Shown here: positions 19,200 to 28,043 of the stretch, piece by piece
Numbering within the stretch: the first letter of the stretch is position 1
How the letters are laid out: the number at the start of each line of letters is the position of its first letter
Assembly: GCA_934700615.1 (NCBI GenBank)
Contig: CAKUXR010000008.1
Coordinates: 42,622 to 106,621, forward strand
From: an uncultured Bacteroidales bacterium
GTDB lineage: Bacteria > Bacteroidota > Bacteroidia > Bacteroidales > UBA932
Length of the DNA: 64,000 nt
Reading direction: 5' to 3'
The notes under the pieces: generated by a model
Database searches by the model: none
What the model was told of the DNA's origin: nothing
What the model saw: the letters and a program-made list of their open reading frames with translations, nothing else
Position numbers and translations under genes: made by a program

Positions 19200-21209
19200 T
19201 TAGTTCTTTAAAAGCATCTTGATAATACATGCGGAAGACCATCCGAAGTTAGGGCTGCAGAGAGCTTCACCTGTGAGAGGGTTGTAGTTCTCATTGATGG
19301 CGCCGTCAGACGTGAGTCCCTGGGCGTTGTCAATGAATTTCTTCAGGAGGAAGTCGGCTTCTTTGTTGTAGCCGTAGTTCCTGAGGCCTGTGATTCCGAA
19401 GTAAACCTGGTCAACCCAGACAGGGCCTCTCCAGTATCCGCATGTAGGGCGGAGTGCAGGATGGCTGGTGTCGAGTGTCCCGAGCGGCAGAGTAGAATTG
19501 AACTTGTGCTCGTCCATCATCTTTTCCATGACAGCCTTGGCCTGTTCCTTGGTTGCGGCTCCGGCCCACAGAGGCAGCCAGCACTCGGCACCCATAACCT
19601 TGATGAAGTCGCCTGTTCCGAGACGTGTGTCATAGAAGAAACCTGTCTCAGGGTCGAACATCTTGGTCTGGATATGTATCTTGAGCTTCTCGGCCTCAGT
19701 CTTGAGCTGCGCGGAGAGATCTTTCTTGCCGAGGATGTCAGCCATTTCAGCAAGCATGTTCTTTTCTGCATAGAGGAATGAGTTCAGACAGATGTTCTCC
19801 TGGTTCATTGACCATGCGTAATCCTTGTTCTTGAGCATTGTGGCGTCGTCGAAACGAACTCCGTTGTCCATTCCGCTCTCCCATGCCGCGGCGATGAGTG
19901 AACCGTCAGTAGAACCGTACTCGCAGACTCCGTTCTGGTCGTGGTCACGGTCTGTGTACCACCATCTGTGGAACTTGTAGAGCTTGTCGAACATCTCGGC
20001 AAGGAACTCCTTGTCGCCAGTCTCGCGGTAAACGTTCATTACGCCCCATGTCGCAACAGGTGGTTTGGAATCACGCCAGTTGTTGTATCTCTTGTTGAAT
20101 CCGATGTAGTCAGGAACCATTCCGTTCTCTGCCTGGTGGTCGAAGAGAGTTCTCATCTCGTCTTTTGCCATCTCAGGATTGTAGAGGACATTGGCAGAAG
20201 CGATCTTCCATGCGTCCCAAGACCAGATGCCTGTCAGGAAGCCGTTGAATGAAGGGTTGCTTCCGGCATGATAGATGTCTCCTGCAGCTGAGCGCCAGTT
20301 GCTGTTTAGCGTCATCATGGCTTTGACGATGACCTTGCGGTACTTGTTCGATGAGAGATACTCGCTGTCGCGGGAAAGGAGTTTGTCAATGTTGTTGTCC
20401 CAACGTACCTTGTTCTCAGCGAAGCACTTGTCAATGTCGATGTTTCTTACTGCTGCGAGTTCCTTTGCTGAATCTTCGCGGCGAAGCATCAATGTCTGCG
20501 TGTATTCTGATCTGTATTCTGCATCTGCAGGAAGCACTATGTCATTCTTCTCGCAGACATGGAGGCTGTCTGTGTTCACGAGTCTTACCTTGTCTGCCGT
20601 GCGGAAGCAGGTTGTGGTGACTGTAGAGTCAGGGAAGTGGAGTACTGAAACTGAGTTGCCGTCAGCTGTCAGTTGGGATTTCTTGTTGAATACTCCTCCG
20701 ACCCATTCGAGGCTCACGTGCATCGGCTGTCCGCTGACGTTCTTGATTACAGAACGGACTACGGCAGTCCTGTTCGTGGCGAAGCAGAGCTCAGTCGTGA
20801 AGTGGATGTCCTTGTTGTTGAACTCCTGGATGAGCTTTCCAGGCAAATATTTGGATGTCTGGATGTTGCGCACAAGGTCGAATTCTCTTTCATTGACCTT
20901 GATGATCGGCTGTGCCAATGTTGCCGCGATCCAGCCTCTTCCAGTCATGACCATCGGACCGATGAATGATCCGCAGTACTCGTAGCCTTCGTTCTCAGGG
21001 AGAGCGTATGATGACCATGCGCCCATGTCAGAGAAAACATAAGCTCCGTAGTGTCTTTCCTGAAGAGGAACATTCTTGACGTTCAGCAGGTTGACGAAAT
21101 CTTCCTGCTTGGAGAGCAGTACTTCGTCTCCGAAGGCTGTGGTTTTGGCGCAGCCGCATGTGATGCATGCGGCCGTGCCTAGGATAAGTAGTAATTTAGT
21201 GTTGTTCAT
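19200..21209 (-). CDS. GH63-like (MGH1-type) glycoside hydrolase lipoprotein
   Basis: 669 aa. A lipoprotein signal has its Cys near residue 20 (ITCGC). The C-terminal (alpha/alpha)6 barrel shows WSWDAWK, EYGSTDGS, YWRGPVWVDQVYFG and NYNPLTGE...FGWSSA, as in YgjK and other GH63 / mannosylglycerate hydrolase-type enzymes. The N-terminal part is a beta-sandwich. GH63 enzymes are inverting alpha-glucosidases, although other specificities occur. It sits 5 bases after susD and 6 before the GH2 gene, so it belongs to the same operon and presumably cuts an alpha-linked sugar from the imported glycan. Confidence 0.85.
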   Translation of the reverse strand: MNNTKLLLILGTAACITCGCAKTTAFGDEVLLSKQEDFVNLLNVKNVPLQERHYGAYVFSDMGAWSSYALPENEGYEYCGSFIGPMVMTGRGWIAATLAQPIIKVNEREFDLVRNIQTSKYLPGKLIQEFNNKDIHFTTELCFATNRTAVVRSVIKNVSGQPMHVSLEWVGGVFNKKSQLTADGNSVSVLHFPDSTVTTTCFRTADKVRLVNTDSLHVCEKNDIVLPADAEYRSEYTQTLMLRREDSAKELAAVRNIDIDKCFAENKVRWDNNIDKLLSRDSEYLSSNKYRKVIVKAMMTLNSNWRSAAGDIYHAGSNPSFNGFLTGIWSWDAWKIASANVLYNPEMAKDEMRTLFDHQAENGMVPDYIGFNKRYNNWRDSKPPVATWGVMNVYRETGDKEFLAEMFDKLYKFHRWWYTDRDHDQNGVCEYGSTDGSLIAAAWESGMDNGVRFDDATMLKNKDYAWSMNQENICLNSFLYAEKNMLAEMADILGKKDLSAQLKTEAEKLKIHIQTKMFDPETGFFYDTRLGTGDFIKVMGAECWLPLWAGAATKEQAKAVMEKMMDEHKFNSTLPLGTLDTSHPALRPTCGYWRGPVWVDQVYFGITGLRNYGYNKEADFLLKKFIDNAQGLTSDGAINENYNPLTGEALCSPNFGWSSACIIKMLLKN

Positions 21210-21214
21210 GGAAA

Positions 21215-22741
21215 CTATTTGGTATAGTTAGGATTCTGCTCCCAGTCTGGGTTAAGAAGGAACTCTGAGTGAGGAATAGGGAGAAGCTTATGCTTGGAGT
21301 CCATGTAGTTCTCCATGAATGGCTTTCCGTGTTCCTTAAGGGATTTCTCCACGATATTCCAGCGGACGAGGTCATACCAGCGTGCCCCTTCGAGAGCAAG
21401 CTCACATGGACGCTCTACATCCTGGAGGTGTTTGAGGACTGCCTCTTTGCTCATGCTCTCAGGAAGTGCAGGAACATGTACTCTGTCACGGACCTGGTTA
21501 ATGTATCCGATGGCATCCTTGGTTGCGCCTCTGTCATTCAGACACTCAGCATAGAGAAGAAGTACATCAGCATATCTGACAATTGGAATATTGAATGCAC
21601 TTATGTACCAGTCAGAACTGAGGGACGGGTCCCATGTCACGAATTTGTTCCAGAAAATCTCACCTGCGCTATGATAGTCCTTGAATGAGTATCCGTCTGC
21701 ATAATAAGCTGTGTGGCAGTCAGGATCATCGAAAATGATGGTCTTGAGAAGTCTGTCGCTGTATTTTCCCTCAGTGGTCTTGTCTGTCTTCATGACTTCG
21801 AAGAGCCAGTCTGAAGGATAGGCCTCTTCATAACCGCCGTCGAATGCGTTGAATGGCGCGAGGTGAAGTGAGATTACATTGTATTCAGCCTGGTCAGATT
21901 CCATGTTGCCTGAGAACTGAACCTCGAATACGGATTCCTTGTTGTTCTTGTGGAGACCGTCGAAGTTGTCTCCGAAGTTCTCCATGAGCTCGAACTTGCC
22001 GATGAGTTTCTCGAATTCTTTCTCGGCCTTTCCGAGTTCATGACGGAACATATAGAATTTTCCGAGGATGGCAGCTGCCGCATAGCATGTCGCACGTCCG
22101 CCGTCGTTTGCGCTGTATTTCTCAGGAAGGTCGCTCTGGACTTCTTTAAGCTCGTTCTCGATGAACTCGACAAGCTCCCCCGGTTTTGCCTGGTCAGGAT
22201 AGAATTCCTCTTCAGAACCCTCGATCTGGTGGAAGTACATAGGTACTTTTTCGCCGAAGTTGATGAAAAGACGGTAGTAATAGTATGCTCTGAGGAAACG
22301 CGCTTCTGCCATAGCCTGTTTCTTCAATGCATCAATGCTTTCTCCTCCCGGTACGTTCGGGATGTTGTCAATGCACTGGTTCGCGCGGTTGATTCCTTTA
22401 TAGAGATGCCACCATTCTGATCCCGGTACTGAACTGGTAGATTCGTAAGTGAACATAGCCATACTCATCCAGCCGCCGACATCCGCTCTGAAATCACACT
22501 CGTCACTTCTGTAGTTGTCGAGGACAATGTAGCGTTCGTATGGTACTGCAAAGTCTGAATTAGGCTGAAGTGCCGCATATACACTGGTAAGTCCCTTCAT
22601 GATGTCGGACTCATTCTTCCAGAATACGCTTGGAGAAAGATAGTTAGGGTTGCGGTCTTCGTTGAGGAATGCCTCTGAACATGATGAAAGAGTCATGCCT
22701 CCCATGAGAAGGGCAGCCATCAATATTTTATGGATTTTCAT
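21215..22741 (-). CDS. SusD/RagB-family glycan-binding lipoprotein
   Basis: 508 aa. Lipoprotein signal ending LSSCSEAFL. The SusD N-terminal pattern FLNEDRNPNYLSPSVFW is followed by TPR-like helices (AEARFLRAYYYYRLF, near residue 140) and the C-terminal RagB/SusD domain (RYADVLLLYAECLND, GARWYDLVRW, LLPIPHSEFLLNPDWEQNPNY). It forms the lid of the SusC transporter at the outer membrane and binds the oligosaccharide. It follows susC by 19 bases. Confidence 0.95.
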   Translation of the reverse strand: MKIHKILMAALLMGGMTLSSCSEAFLNEDRNPNYLSPSVFWKNESDIMKGLTSVYAALQPNSDFAVPYERYIVLDNYRSDECDFRADVGGWMSMAMFTYESTSSVPGSEWWHLYKGINRANQCIDNIPNVPGGESIDALKKQAMAEARFLRAYYYYRLFINFGEKVPMYFHQIEGSEEEFYPDQAKPGELVEFIENELKEVQSDLPEKYSANDGGRATCYAAAAILGKFYMFRHELGKAEKEFEKLIGKFELMENFGDNFDGLHKNNKESVFEVQFSGNMESDQAEYNVISLHLAPFNAFDGGYEEAYPSDWLFEVMKTDKTTEGKYSDRLLKTIIFDDPDCHTAYYADGYSFKDYHSAGEIFWNKFVTWDPSLSSDWYISAFNIPIVRYADVLLLYAECLNDRGATKDAIGYINQVRDRVHVPALPESMSKEAVLKHLQDVERPCELALEGARWYDLVRWNIVEKSLKEHGKPFMENYMDSKHKLLPIPHSEFLLNPDWEQNPNYTK

Positions 22742-22760
22742 ATTGTAATCGTGTTATTAA

Positions 22761-25700
22761 TTAGAAACTGAACTTAAGACCGGCCATATATGTACGGCAG
22801 AGAGGAATTGCACCATAGTCGTAACCCATTGTGCCTACAGTAGCTCCGGTTGAAGGGTCATATCCCTTATACTTGGTGAAAGTCAGAAGTCGTGTACCGC
22901 CGATGTAAACGCGCAGGCTTGAAAGGCCGAGTTTCTTGCAGAACGATGCAGGGGCGTTGTATCCGAGCTGGAGGTTGTTCAGACGGAGGAAGTTGCCATT
23001 CTCGATGAAGCGGTTGGATACGGCATTGTTTCCGTTAGGGTCACCCTGTACTGCTCTAGGAACGTCGGTATTTTTGTTTTCAGGAGTCCATGCCCTGAGG
23101 GCGTCTTTACCGTAGTTGAACACTTTGTCCATTCTCTGGAGCTGGTATTTCGTACCGTTGAAACGCTTCACGCCGAAGTTTCCGATGAAGTTGGCAACGA
23201 GGTCGAAGTTCTTGTATGAAAGGTTGACATTGAATGCCATTGCTATCTTAGGAACACCGCTTCCCATCTTGATCTTGTCATTGATGTCGAGCTGGCCGTC
23301 ACCGTTCTGGTCTACGAAGCGGATGTCACCGGCTTTGGCTGTCGGCTGGATAGGATACCAGATGCCTTCGTCATCATAGTAGCCGTGCTCTTTGTTCCAA
23401 GCTGCTACTTCTTCATCGCTCTGGAAGATTCCGTTTGTCTGGTAAGCCCAGAATTCACCGATTTCACCACCGACGTATGTTCTTGTTACGCCATACTCGT
23501 AGAGGTAGTTAGGGTCAGCCATTGCTTTGAGCACACTCTTGTAGTGAGAGAGGTTCATGTCGAGGTCATAGTTGAACTCGCCTGCATTACCGTGGTAGAT
23601 GATCTGGACCTCGTAACCTGTAGTGCGGAGCTTTCCGTCATTGACAGTAAGTGAGCCGTAACCGGTACAGTTGGAGATATTCTTGGTAGAAAGCATGTCT
23701 CTTGTGTCCTTTACGTAACCCTCGGCAGAGATTTCGAGTTTGTTTCCGAATAAACCGAGGTCGATACCGAGGTTCTTATAGACTGTGGTTTCCCATTTGA
23801 TGTTGGCAGAAGGAAGGCTGGTAATTGCATATCCGAGGGATACGTCTCTGCCGCCGAATGGATAGTTAAGACCAGGACTATTGGAAGAAAGCTTAGGAAT
23901 GTACTGGTAAAGAGAGATATTCTGGTTGCCGAGTCCACCATAGCTCATACGGACTTTCATTGTGTTCACTGTCTCCTTGATGTTGGTCCAGAAGTTTTCA
24001 TTGGCAATGTTCCAGCCGACAGATACTGAAGGGAAGAATCCCCATCTGTTGCCTGACGCGAATCTTGAAGAACCATCATAACGGAAAGAAGCCATGACCA
24101 TGTAGCGGAGCTTGTAGTTGTAGTTGATACGTCCGAATGCTGAACGGAGACCGCTTCTGGTCTTGGAGCCGCCGATTCCGTAATCTTCCTGCGCCTGGCT
24201 GAGGAGACTCATGTCGTTGTTTTCGAACTTCATACCTGAAGCAGATACGTAGTTGTATTTCCTCTCTTCCTGGGAAATACCTGCGAGCACCTGGAGATTG
24301 TGGGCATCAGCGAAAGATTTGGTGTAGTTTCCTGTGAGCTCCATCAAGTCGTTTTGTGTAATGTCTCTGCTCTCGGACAGTGAAGCGCGGTTGTTGACTT
24401 TCATCACACCGAGTTTGTATGTTGGTCTGAAGTAGCGACTGCTGTCGAAATACATGTTGCGGCTTGCCTGGAACTTGAATACGAGGTCTTTGATAGGCTC
24501 GAATTGCAAATATCCTGAAGCTGAAATATAGTTGCTTGTAGATGTGTTTTCTACCAAGGCGTTGTAACCCACCACGTTGGCTGCATCGGACATGCCCATG
24601 CCTTCGATGGCTCCACCATATCCGCCTTCGTTGTTGGCATCATAAACGAAAACGAGAGGCTCGATGTTGGTAACCTGGTACATGTTTGAGAAACCGGTGC
24701 TTGATTCAAGGTTTGCACTCCAGCGGCTGTAACTTACGGATTCACCCATCTTGAACTTGCCGCGTCTTACGTCAGAGTTGATTCTGAATCCGAATTTGTT
24801 CTCATCAGTATCCCTTACGATTCCGTCTGTGCTTGAATAGAATGCTGAAATGGAGAGATTCGCATTGTCACCGCCGGTAACATAACCGAGATTATATTTC
24901 TGTGTAATACCACGGCGATAGTATTCCTTCTGCCAGTCTGTATCTGCGAACTGTGTTGGGTCCTTCTCATATTCTGAGATATATTTAGGCCAACGTTTCT
25001 CAGGAATACCTGCATTTGTCAATGCCATCTTTCTGACCTTGATAAACTCTGCAGAGTTGCAGACTTCCATTCTCTTAGGGAGGTCATCCATTCCGACATA
25101 AGCCGAGAATTGGATGCGTGGAGACTTCATGTCACCGCGGTTGGTCTCGATGAGGATGACACCGGCAGCTGCACGGGCACCGTAGATGGCTGCGGTAGCT
25201 GCATCCTTGAGGACTGACATTGACTTGATGTCTTCAGGGTTGAGGTAAGACATGTCACCAGGGACACCGTCGATGATTACGAGCGGAGCGTTGCTTGTAC
25301 CCCAAGAGGTCACACCTCTGACCTGGAGAGTCGCGGACGAACCTACTGAACCGCTTCCGAAGTTTACTGCAAGACCCGGAGCCATACCCTGAAGTGTGGT
25401 GCCGGCGTCAGCTGAAGGCATCTTGGCGATCTTTTCTCCGGAAACAGTTGTAACGGAACCGGAAACGTCTGATTTCTTCTGTGTGCCGTAGCCGACTACG
25501 ACAACTTCCTCGAGAAGTTTCGAGTCCTCTGAAAGTACAACATCGACTGTACCTGAGTTGCCGACACGCAATTCCTTGGTCGCGTAACCGATGCAGGATA
25601 CTACGATTTCATTGCCTTTTTCCAATTTCAATGAATATGTACCGTCAATGTCGGTAACTGTGCCGTTCATGGTATCTTTCTCGATGACGCTGGCTCCGAT

Positions 25701-26147
25701 GACAGGGGTCCCGTTCGGCTCGGTGATGATACCCTTGATGGTGCGTTTCTGTCCGGCTGCGACTACCTGAGGCGCGTCTTTCTTGAAAAGGACTATGTGG
25801 CCGTCCTCTACTTTGTATCCGGTGTCAGAACCTATGAAAAGCTGCTCCAGAACCTGGTTCAGCGTCTGATTGGTAGCATTGATGGAAACAGTCTTGTTCA
25901 CATCAATCTGGTTGTGGTTATAAGTGAAATAGACCTTGCTCTGGTTCTCGATTTTTGTGATGACGTCGCGGAGAGTTGCATTCTGCATGTTGAGCGATAT
26001 GCGCGCTTCTTGGGCAAGCGCTGAAATTGCGAAGCAAGGCATGAGGAGCATTACTGCGATACAGAGTAGTTTGTTTGAAAACGTTTTACTCTGTGACGGG
26101 GCCTTTTTCCCGCCAAAAAGGACATTGTTTTTAGCGATAATATCCAT
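22761..26147 (-). CDS. SusC/RagA-family TonB-dependent transporter with N-terminal STN signalling domain
   Basis: 1128 aa. After the signal region come an STN domain (residues about 60-115, YFTYNHNQIDVNKTVSI), a carboxypeptidase-regulatory-like domain (GIITEPNGTPVIGASVIEK), the SusC box EEVVVVGYGTQKKSDVSGSV, plug (LQVRGVTSWGTSNAPLVIIDG, VLKDAATAAIYGARAAAGVI) and a 22-strand barrel ending in Phe. It imports glycan fragments using TonB. The STN domain is the part that talks to a FecR-type anti-sigma factor, and exactly such a gene lies upstream. Substrate binding should therefore switch the operon on. Confidence 0.96.
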   Translation of the reverse strand: MDIIAKNNVLFGGKKAPSQSKTFSNKLLCIAVMLLMPCFAISALAQEARISLNMQNATLRDVITKIENQSKVYFTYNHNQIDVNKTVSINATNQTLNQVLEQLFIGSDTGYKVEDGHIVLFKKDAPQVVAAGQKRTIKGIITEPNGTPVIGASVIEKDTMNGTVTDIDGTYSLKLEKGNEIVVSCIGYATKELRVGNSGTVDVVLSEDSKLLEEVVVVGYGTQKKSDVSGSVTTVSGEKIAKMPSADAGTTLQGMAPGLAVNFGSGSVGSSATLQVRGVTSWGTSNAPLVIIDGVPGDMSYLNPEDIKSMSVLKDAATAAIYGARAAAGVILIETNRGDMKSPRIQFSAYVGMDDLPKRMEVCNSAEFIKVRKMALTNAGIPEKRWPKYISEYEKDPTQFADTDWQKEYYRRGITQKYNLGYVTGGDNANLSISAFYSSTDGIVRDTDENKFGFRINSDVRRGKFKMGESVSYSRWSANLESSTGFSNMYQVTNIEPLVFVYDANNEGGYGGAIEGMGMSDAANVVGYNALVENTSTSNYISASGYLQFEPIKDLVFKFQASRNMYFDSSRYFRPTYKLGVMKVNNRASLSESRDITQNDLMELTGNYTKSFADAHNLQVLAGISQEERKYNYVSASGMKFENNDMSLLSQAQEDYGIGGSKTRSGLRSAFGRINYNYKLRYMVMASFRYDGSSRFASGNRWGFFPSVSVGWNIANENFWTNIKETVNTMKVRMSYGGLGNQNISLYQYIPKLSSNSPGLNYPFGGRDVSLGYAITSLPSANIKWETTVYKNLGIDLGLFGNKLEISAEGYVKDTRDMLSTKNISNCTGYGSLTVNDGKLRTTGYEVQIIYHGNAGEFNYDLDMNLSHYKSVLKAMADPNYLYEYGVTRTYVGGEIGEFWAYQTNGIFQSDEEVAAWNKEHGYYDDEGIWYPIQPTAKAGDIRFVDQNGDGQLDINDKIKMGSGVPKIAMAFNVNLSYKNFDLVANFIGNFGVKRFNGTKYQLQRMDKVFNYGKDALRAWTPENKNTDVPRAVQGDPNGNNAVSNRFIENGNFLRLNNLQLGYNAPASFCKKLGLSSLRVYIGGTRLLTFTKYKGYDPSTGATVGTMGYDYGAIPLCRTYMAGLKFSF

Positions 26148-26197
26148 AAATTTGTAAATAAGGTGATTGGTAATTAGTGTTACTGGTTTAATTCTTT

Positions 26198-26308
26198 GGT
26201 CGGATTATGTGGCGCATATCCGACCTTTTTCTGATTAAGTCATGAGTGATTTTAGTGTGGTTTAAAACTTGGTCTTTTAGTTATATGTGGTTTATGTGTG
26301 ATTTAGTG
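26198..26308 (-). promoter_or_regulatory. Leader / control region upstream of susC
   Basis: Between fecR and susC. It contains a perfect 8-base inverted repeat GGTCGGAT (26198-26205) / ATCCGACC (26218-26225) and near-identical direct repeats GTGATTTTAGTG (26246-26257) and GTGATTTAGTG (26298-26308), with TGTGGTTTA twice between them. No housekeeping TAnnTTTG box is seen on the minus strand, which fits control by the adjacent ECF sigma factor. Confidence 0.4.
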
Positions 26309-27295
26309 TTGTCTGTTCTTGTATAGGTAAACCGTGTCGGTGTCTTTCGTATAATTTACCTTCTGTGTCTTCTTCAGTAGTTCCAGAACCTGATCGATGC
26401 TGAGGTCTTCCCTGAAATGGCAGGTGAAGAACTCCTCTGCAAGGGAACTGTCCACGATTCTCAAGGTGATGTTGTACTTTCTTTCGATTACCTTGGCCAT
26501 TTCCAGCAGAGTCTTGTTCTCAAACTTCAAATCGCCTGTTATCCAGCTTCTTGCGCTCTGTGAAATGGAATGTTTTTTCAGGACAAGACCGCCTTTCTTG
26601 GTGTAATAGACGACATCATTAGGCTCCATGATGTGCCTGCTGAGCCCGTCAGTCGTACTTACTTCAACACTTCCTTCGCAAAGTGATATCTGACTAGGCT
26701 CATTATCGAAAGCTGTGACATTGAATTTGGTTCCCAGGACCTTGATGTCCAGGGACGGTAGGTTTACTGTGAATGGTGCGTCAGGATTTTTTGCCACTTC
26801 GAAATATCCTTCACCATCGAGAGTTACATTCCTCTCTTTTTTTGAGAATTTCGCCGGATAGGTAAAACGGCTTCCTGCATTCAGCCAGATTGTGGATCCG
26901 TCGCTGAGAGTCAGGCAAACTCTCTGTCCCTTAGGTACTACGACAATATTGTCGGGGACATCTTTGTTTTCGTTGGTTATTTGTACGAGATTGAAAGTTA
27001 GTAGGCCGATTATGGTAACGGCTGCTGCGTATTTTATGCACTTTGAGAATAATCTCAAGACGTTGGATTTCTTCTGCTTCTGTTCGCCCTGCTTGAGCTT
27101 GCGGCTCATGCGCTCATAAGATTTGTCGAGTCTTGCCTTGTCCGCGAACTGTTTCTCCGCCTTCAGTCCCCACAACTGCTCCAGTTCGAAAAGCCTGTCA
27201 TGACTTTCGTCAGACTTCAGCCAATTCTGAATTTCGGCCTTTTCTTCGGTTGAACACTGTCCTGTTATGTATTTTATGAGTAATTCGTCAGTCAT
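26303..27295 (-). CDS. FecR-family anti-sigma factor
   Basis: 330 aa. Cytoplasmic N-terminal part (LLIKYITGQCSTEEKAEIQNWL), one membrane helix near residues 88-108 (AAAVTIIGLLTFNLVQI), then the periplasmic FecR domain (VPKGQRVCLTLSDGSTIWLNAGS, VTLDGEGYFEV) and a C-terminal DUF4974/STN-like domain. It holds the ECF sigma factor inactive until SusC reports substrate. It lies between the sigma gene (127-base gap) and susC (155-base gap). Confidence 0.95.
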   Translation of the reverse strand: MTDELLIKYITGQCSTEEKAEIQNWLKSDESHDRLFELEQLWGLKAEKQFADKARLDKSYERMSRKLKQGEQKQKKSNVLRLFSKCIKYAAAVTIIGLLTFNLVQITNENKDVPDNIVVVPKGQRVCLTLSDGSTIWLNAGSRFTYPAKFSKKERNVTLDGEGYFEVAKNPDAPFTVNLPSLDIKVLGTKFNVTAFDNEPSQISLCEGSVEVSTTDGLSRHIMEPNDVVYYTKKGGLVLKKHSISQSARSWITGDLKFENKTLLEMAKVIERKYNITLRIVDSSLAEEFFTCHFREDLSIDQVLELLKKTQKVNYTKDTDTVYLYKNRQH

Positions 27296-27422
27296 TTGCT
27301 GTAACGTTTTTGGCGTCTTCGATATAAAGACAATTGTGAAATGGTAAACTACGGGATGAAAAGTGAAAAATTTTCAAAATATTTTCACTTTTCCGTAATG
27401 GTCCTCTAAAAATGGGAATGAA

Positions 27423-28025
27423 CTACCTTATCAATGTCCCTGTGGTGGTGACAATGACAATGAGGTCGAGAAGGATGTTCCTGAGGTCAGCCCTTAGGAA
27501 TTTTGTGGATTTCTGGACATATTCTTCCACAGTACGCGGAGAAATGCCCATGACTTCAGCTATCTCGCTGTGTTTCAGGCCTTGGTAAAAAGAAAGCTCG
27601 AAGGCCTGCTTGGCTTTAGGTGACAATTTTGCCACTGATTCAGTAAGGAGTTTGTCCGCGTCCCTTGCGAGAATCTCGTTCCAAGAACTGCTTTCTCCGG
27701 CATTGATGCGCTGGAAGAGAATTCTCTCCTCGGCGACTTTTACATTCTCCATATGTCCGGAAACCATGGATTCATGCTTGATGTGGTTCAGGCAGCCGTT
27801 TTGGGTACATTTACATAGGAAAGCATGGATTGAGTCCGGAGCGAGGGTGTCTTTGTGCTCCCAATACTTCACAAAAACATCCTGAACTATGTCCTCCGCT
27901 GCATCTTCAGAAACAAATCTGCAGGCGACGGACATCATCCGCGGGTACAACAAGTCGAAAAGAAGACGGAACTCGTGCTCATCCCCTTTTTTGACTTTGT
28001 CAATGTTGATTTCTGCCGATTTCAT
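27423..28025 (-). CDS. ECF RNA polymerase sigma factor
   Basis: 200 aa. Region 2 (FRLLFDLLYPRMMSVACRF, DIVQDVFVKYWE) and region 4 with helix-turn-helix (KQAFELSFYQGLKHSEIAEVMGISPRTVEEYV). It belongs to the Bacteroidota sigma/anti-sigma families that control polysaccharide loci. It ends in an unusually hydrophobic tail (LLDLIVIVTTTGTLI). It starts 18 bases after the rodA stop on the same strand. Confidence 0.94.
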   Translation of the reverse strand: MKSAEINIDKVKKGDEHEFRLLFDLLYPRMMSVACRFVSEDAAEDIVQDVFVKYWEHKDTLAPDSIHAFLCKCTQNGCLNHIKHESMVSGHMENVKVAEERILFQRINAGESSSWNEILARDADKLLTESVAKLSPKAKQAFELSFYQGLKHSEIAEVMGISPRTVEEYVQKSTKFLRADLRNILLDLIVIVTTTGTLIR

Positions 28026-28043
28026 ATTTTCCGTAAGTTAGTT

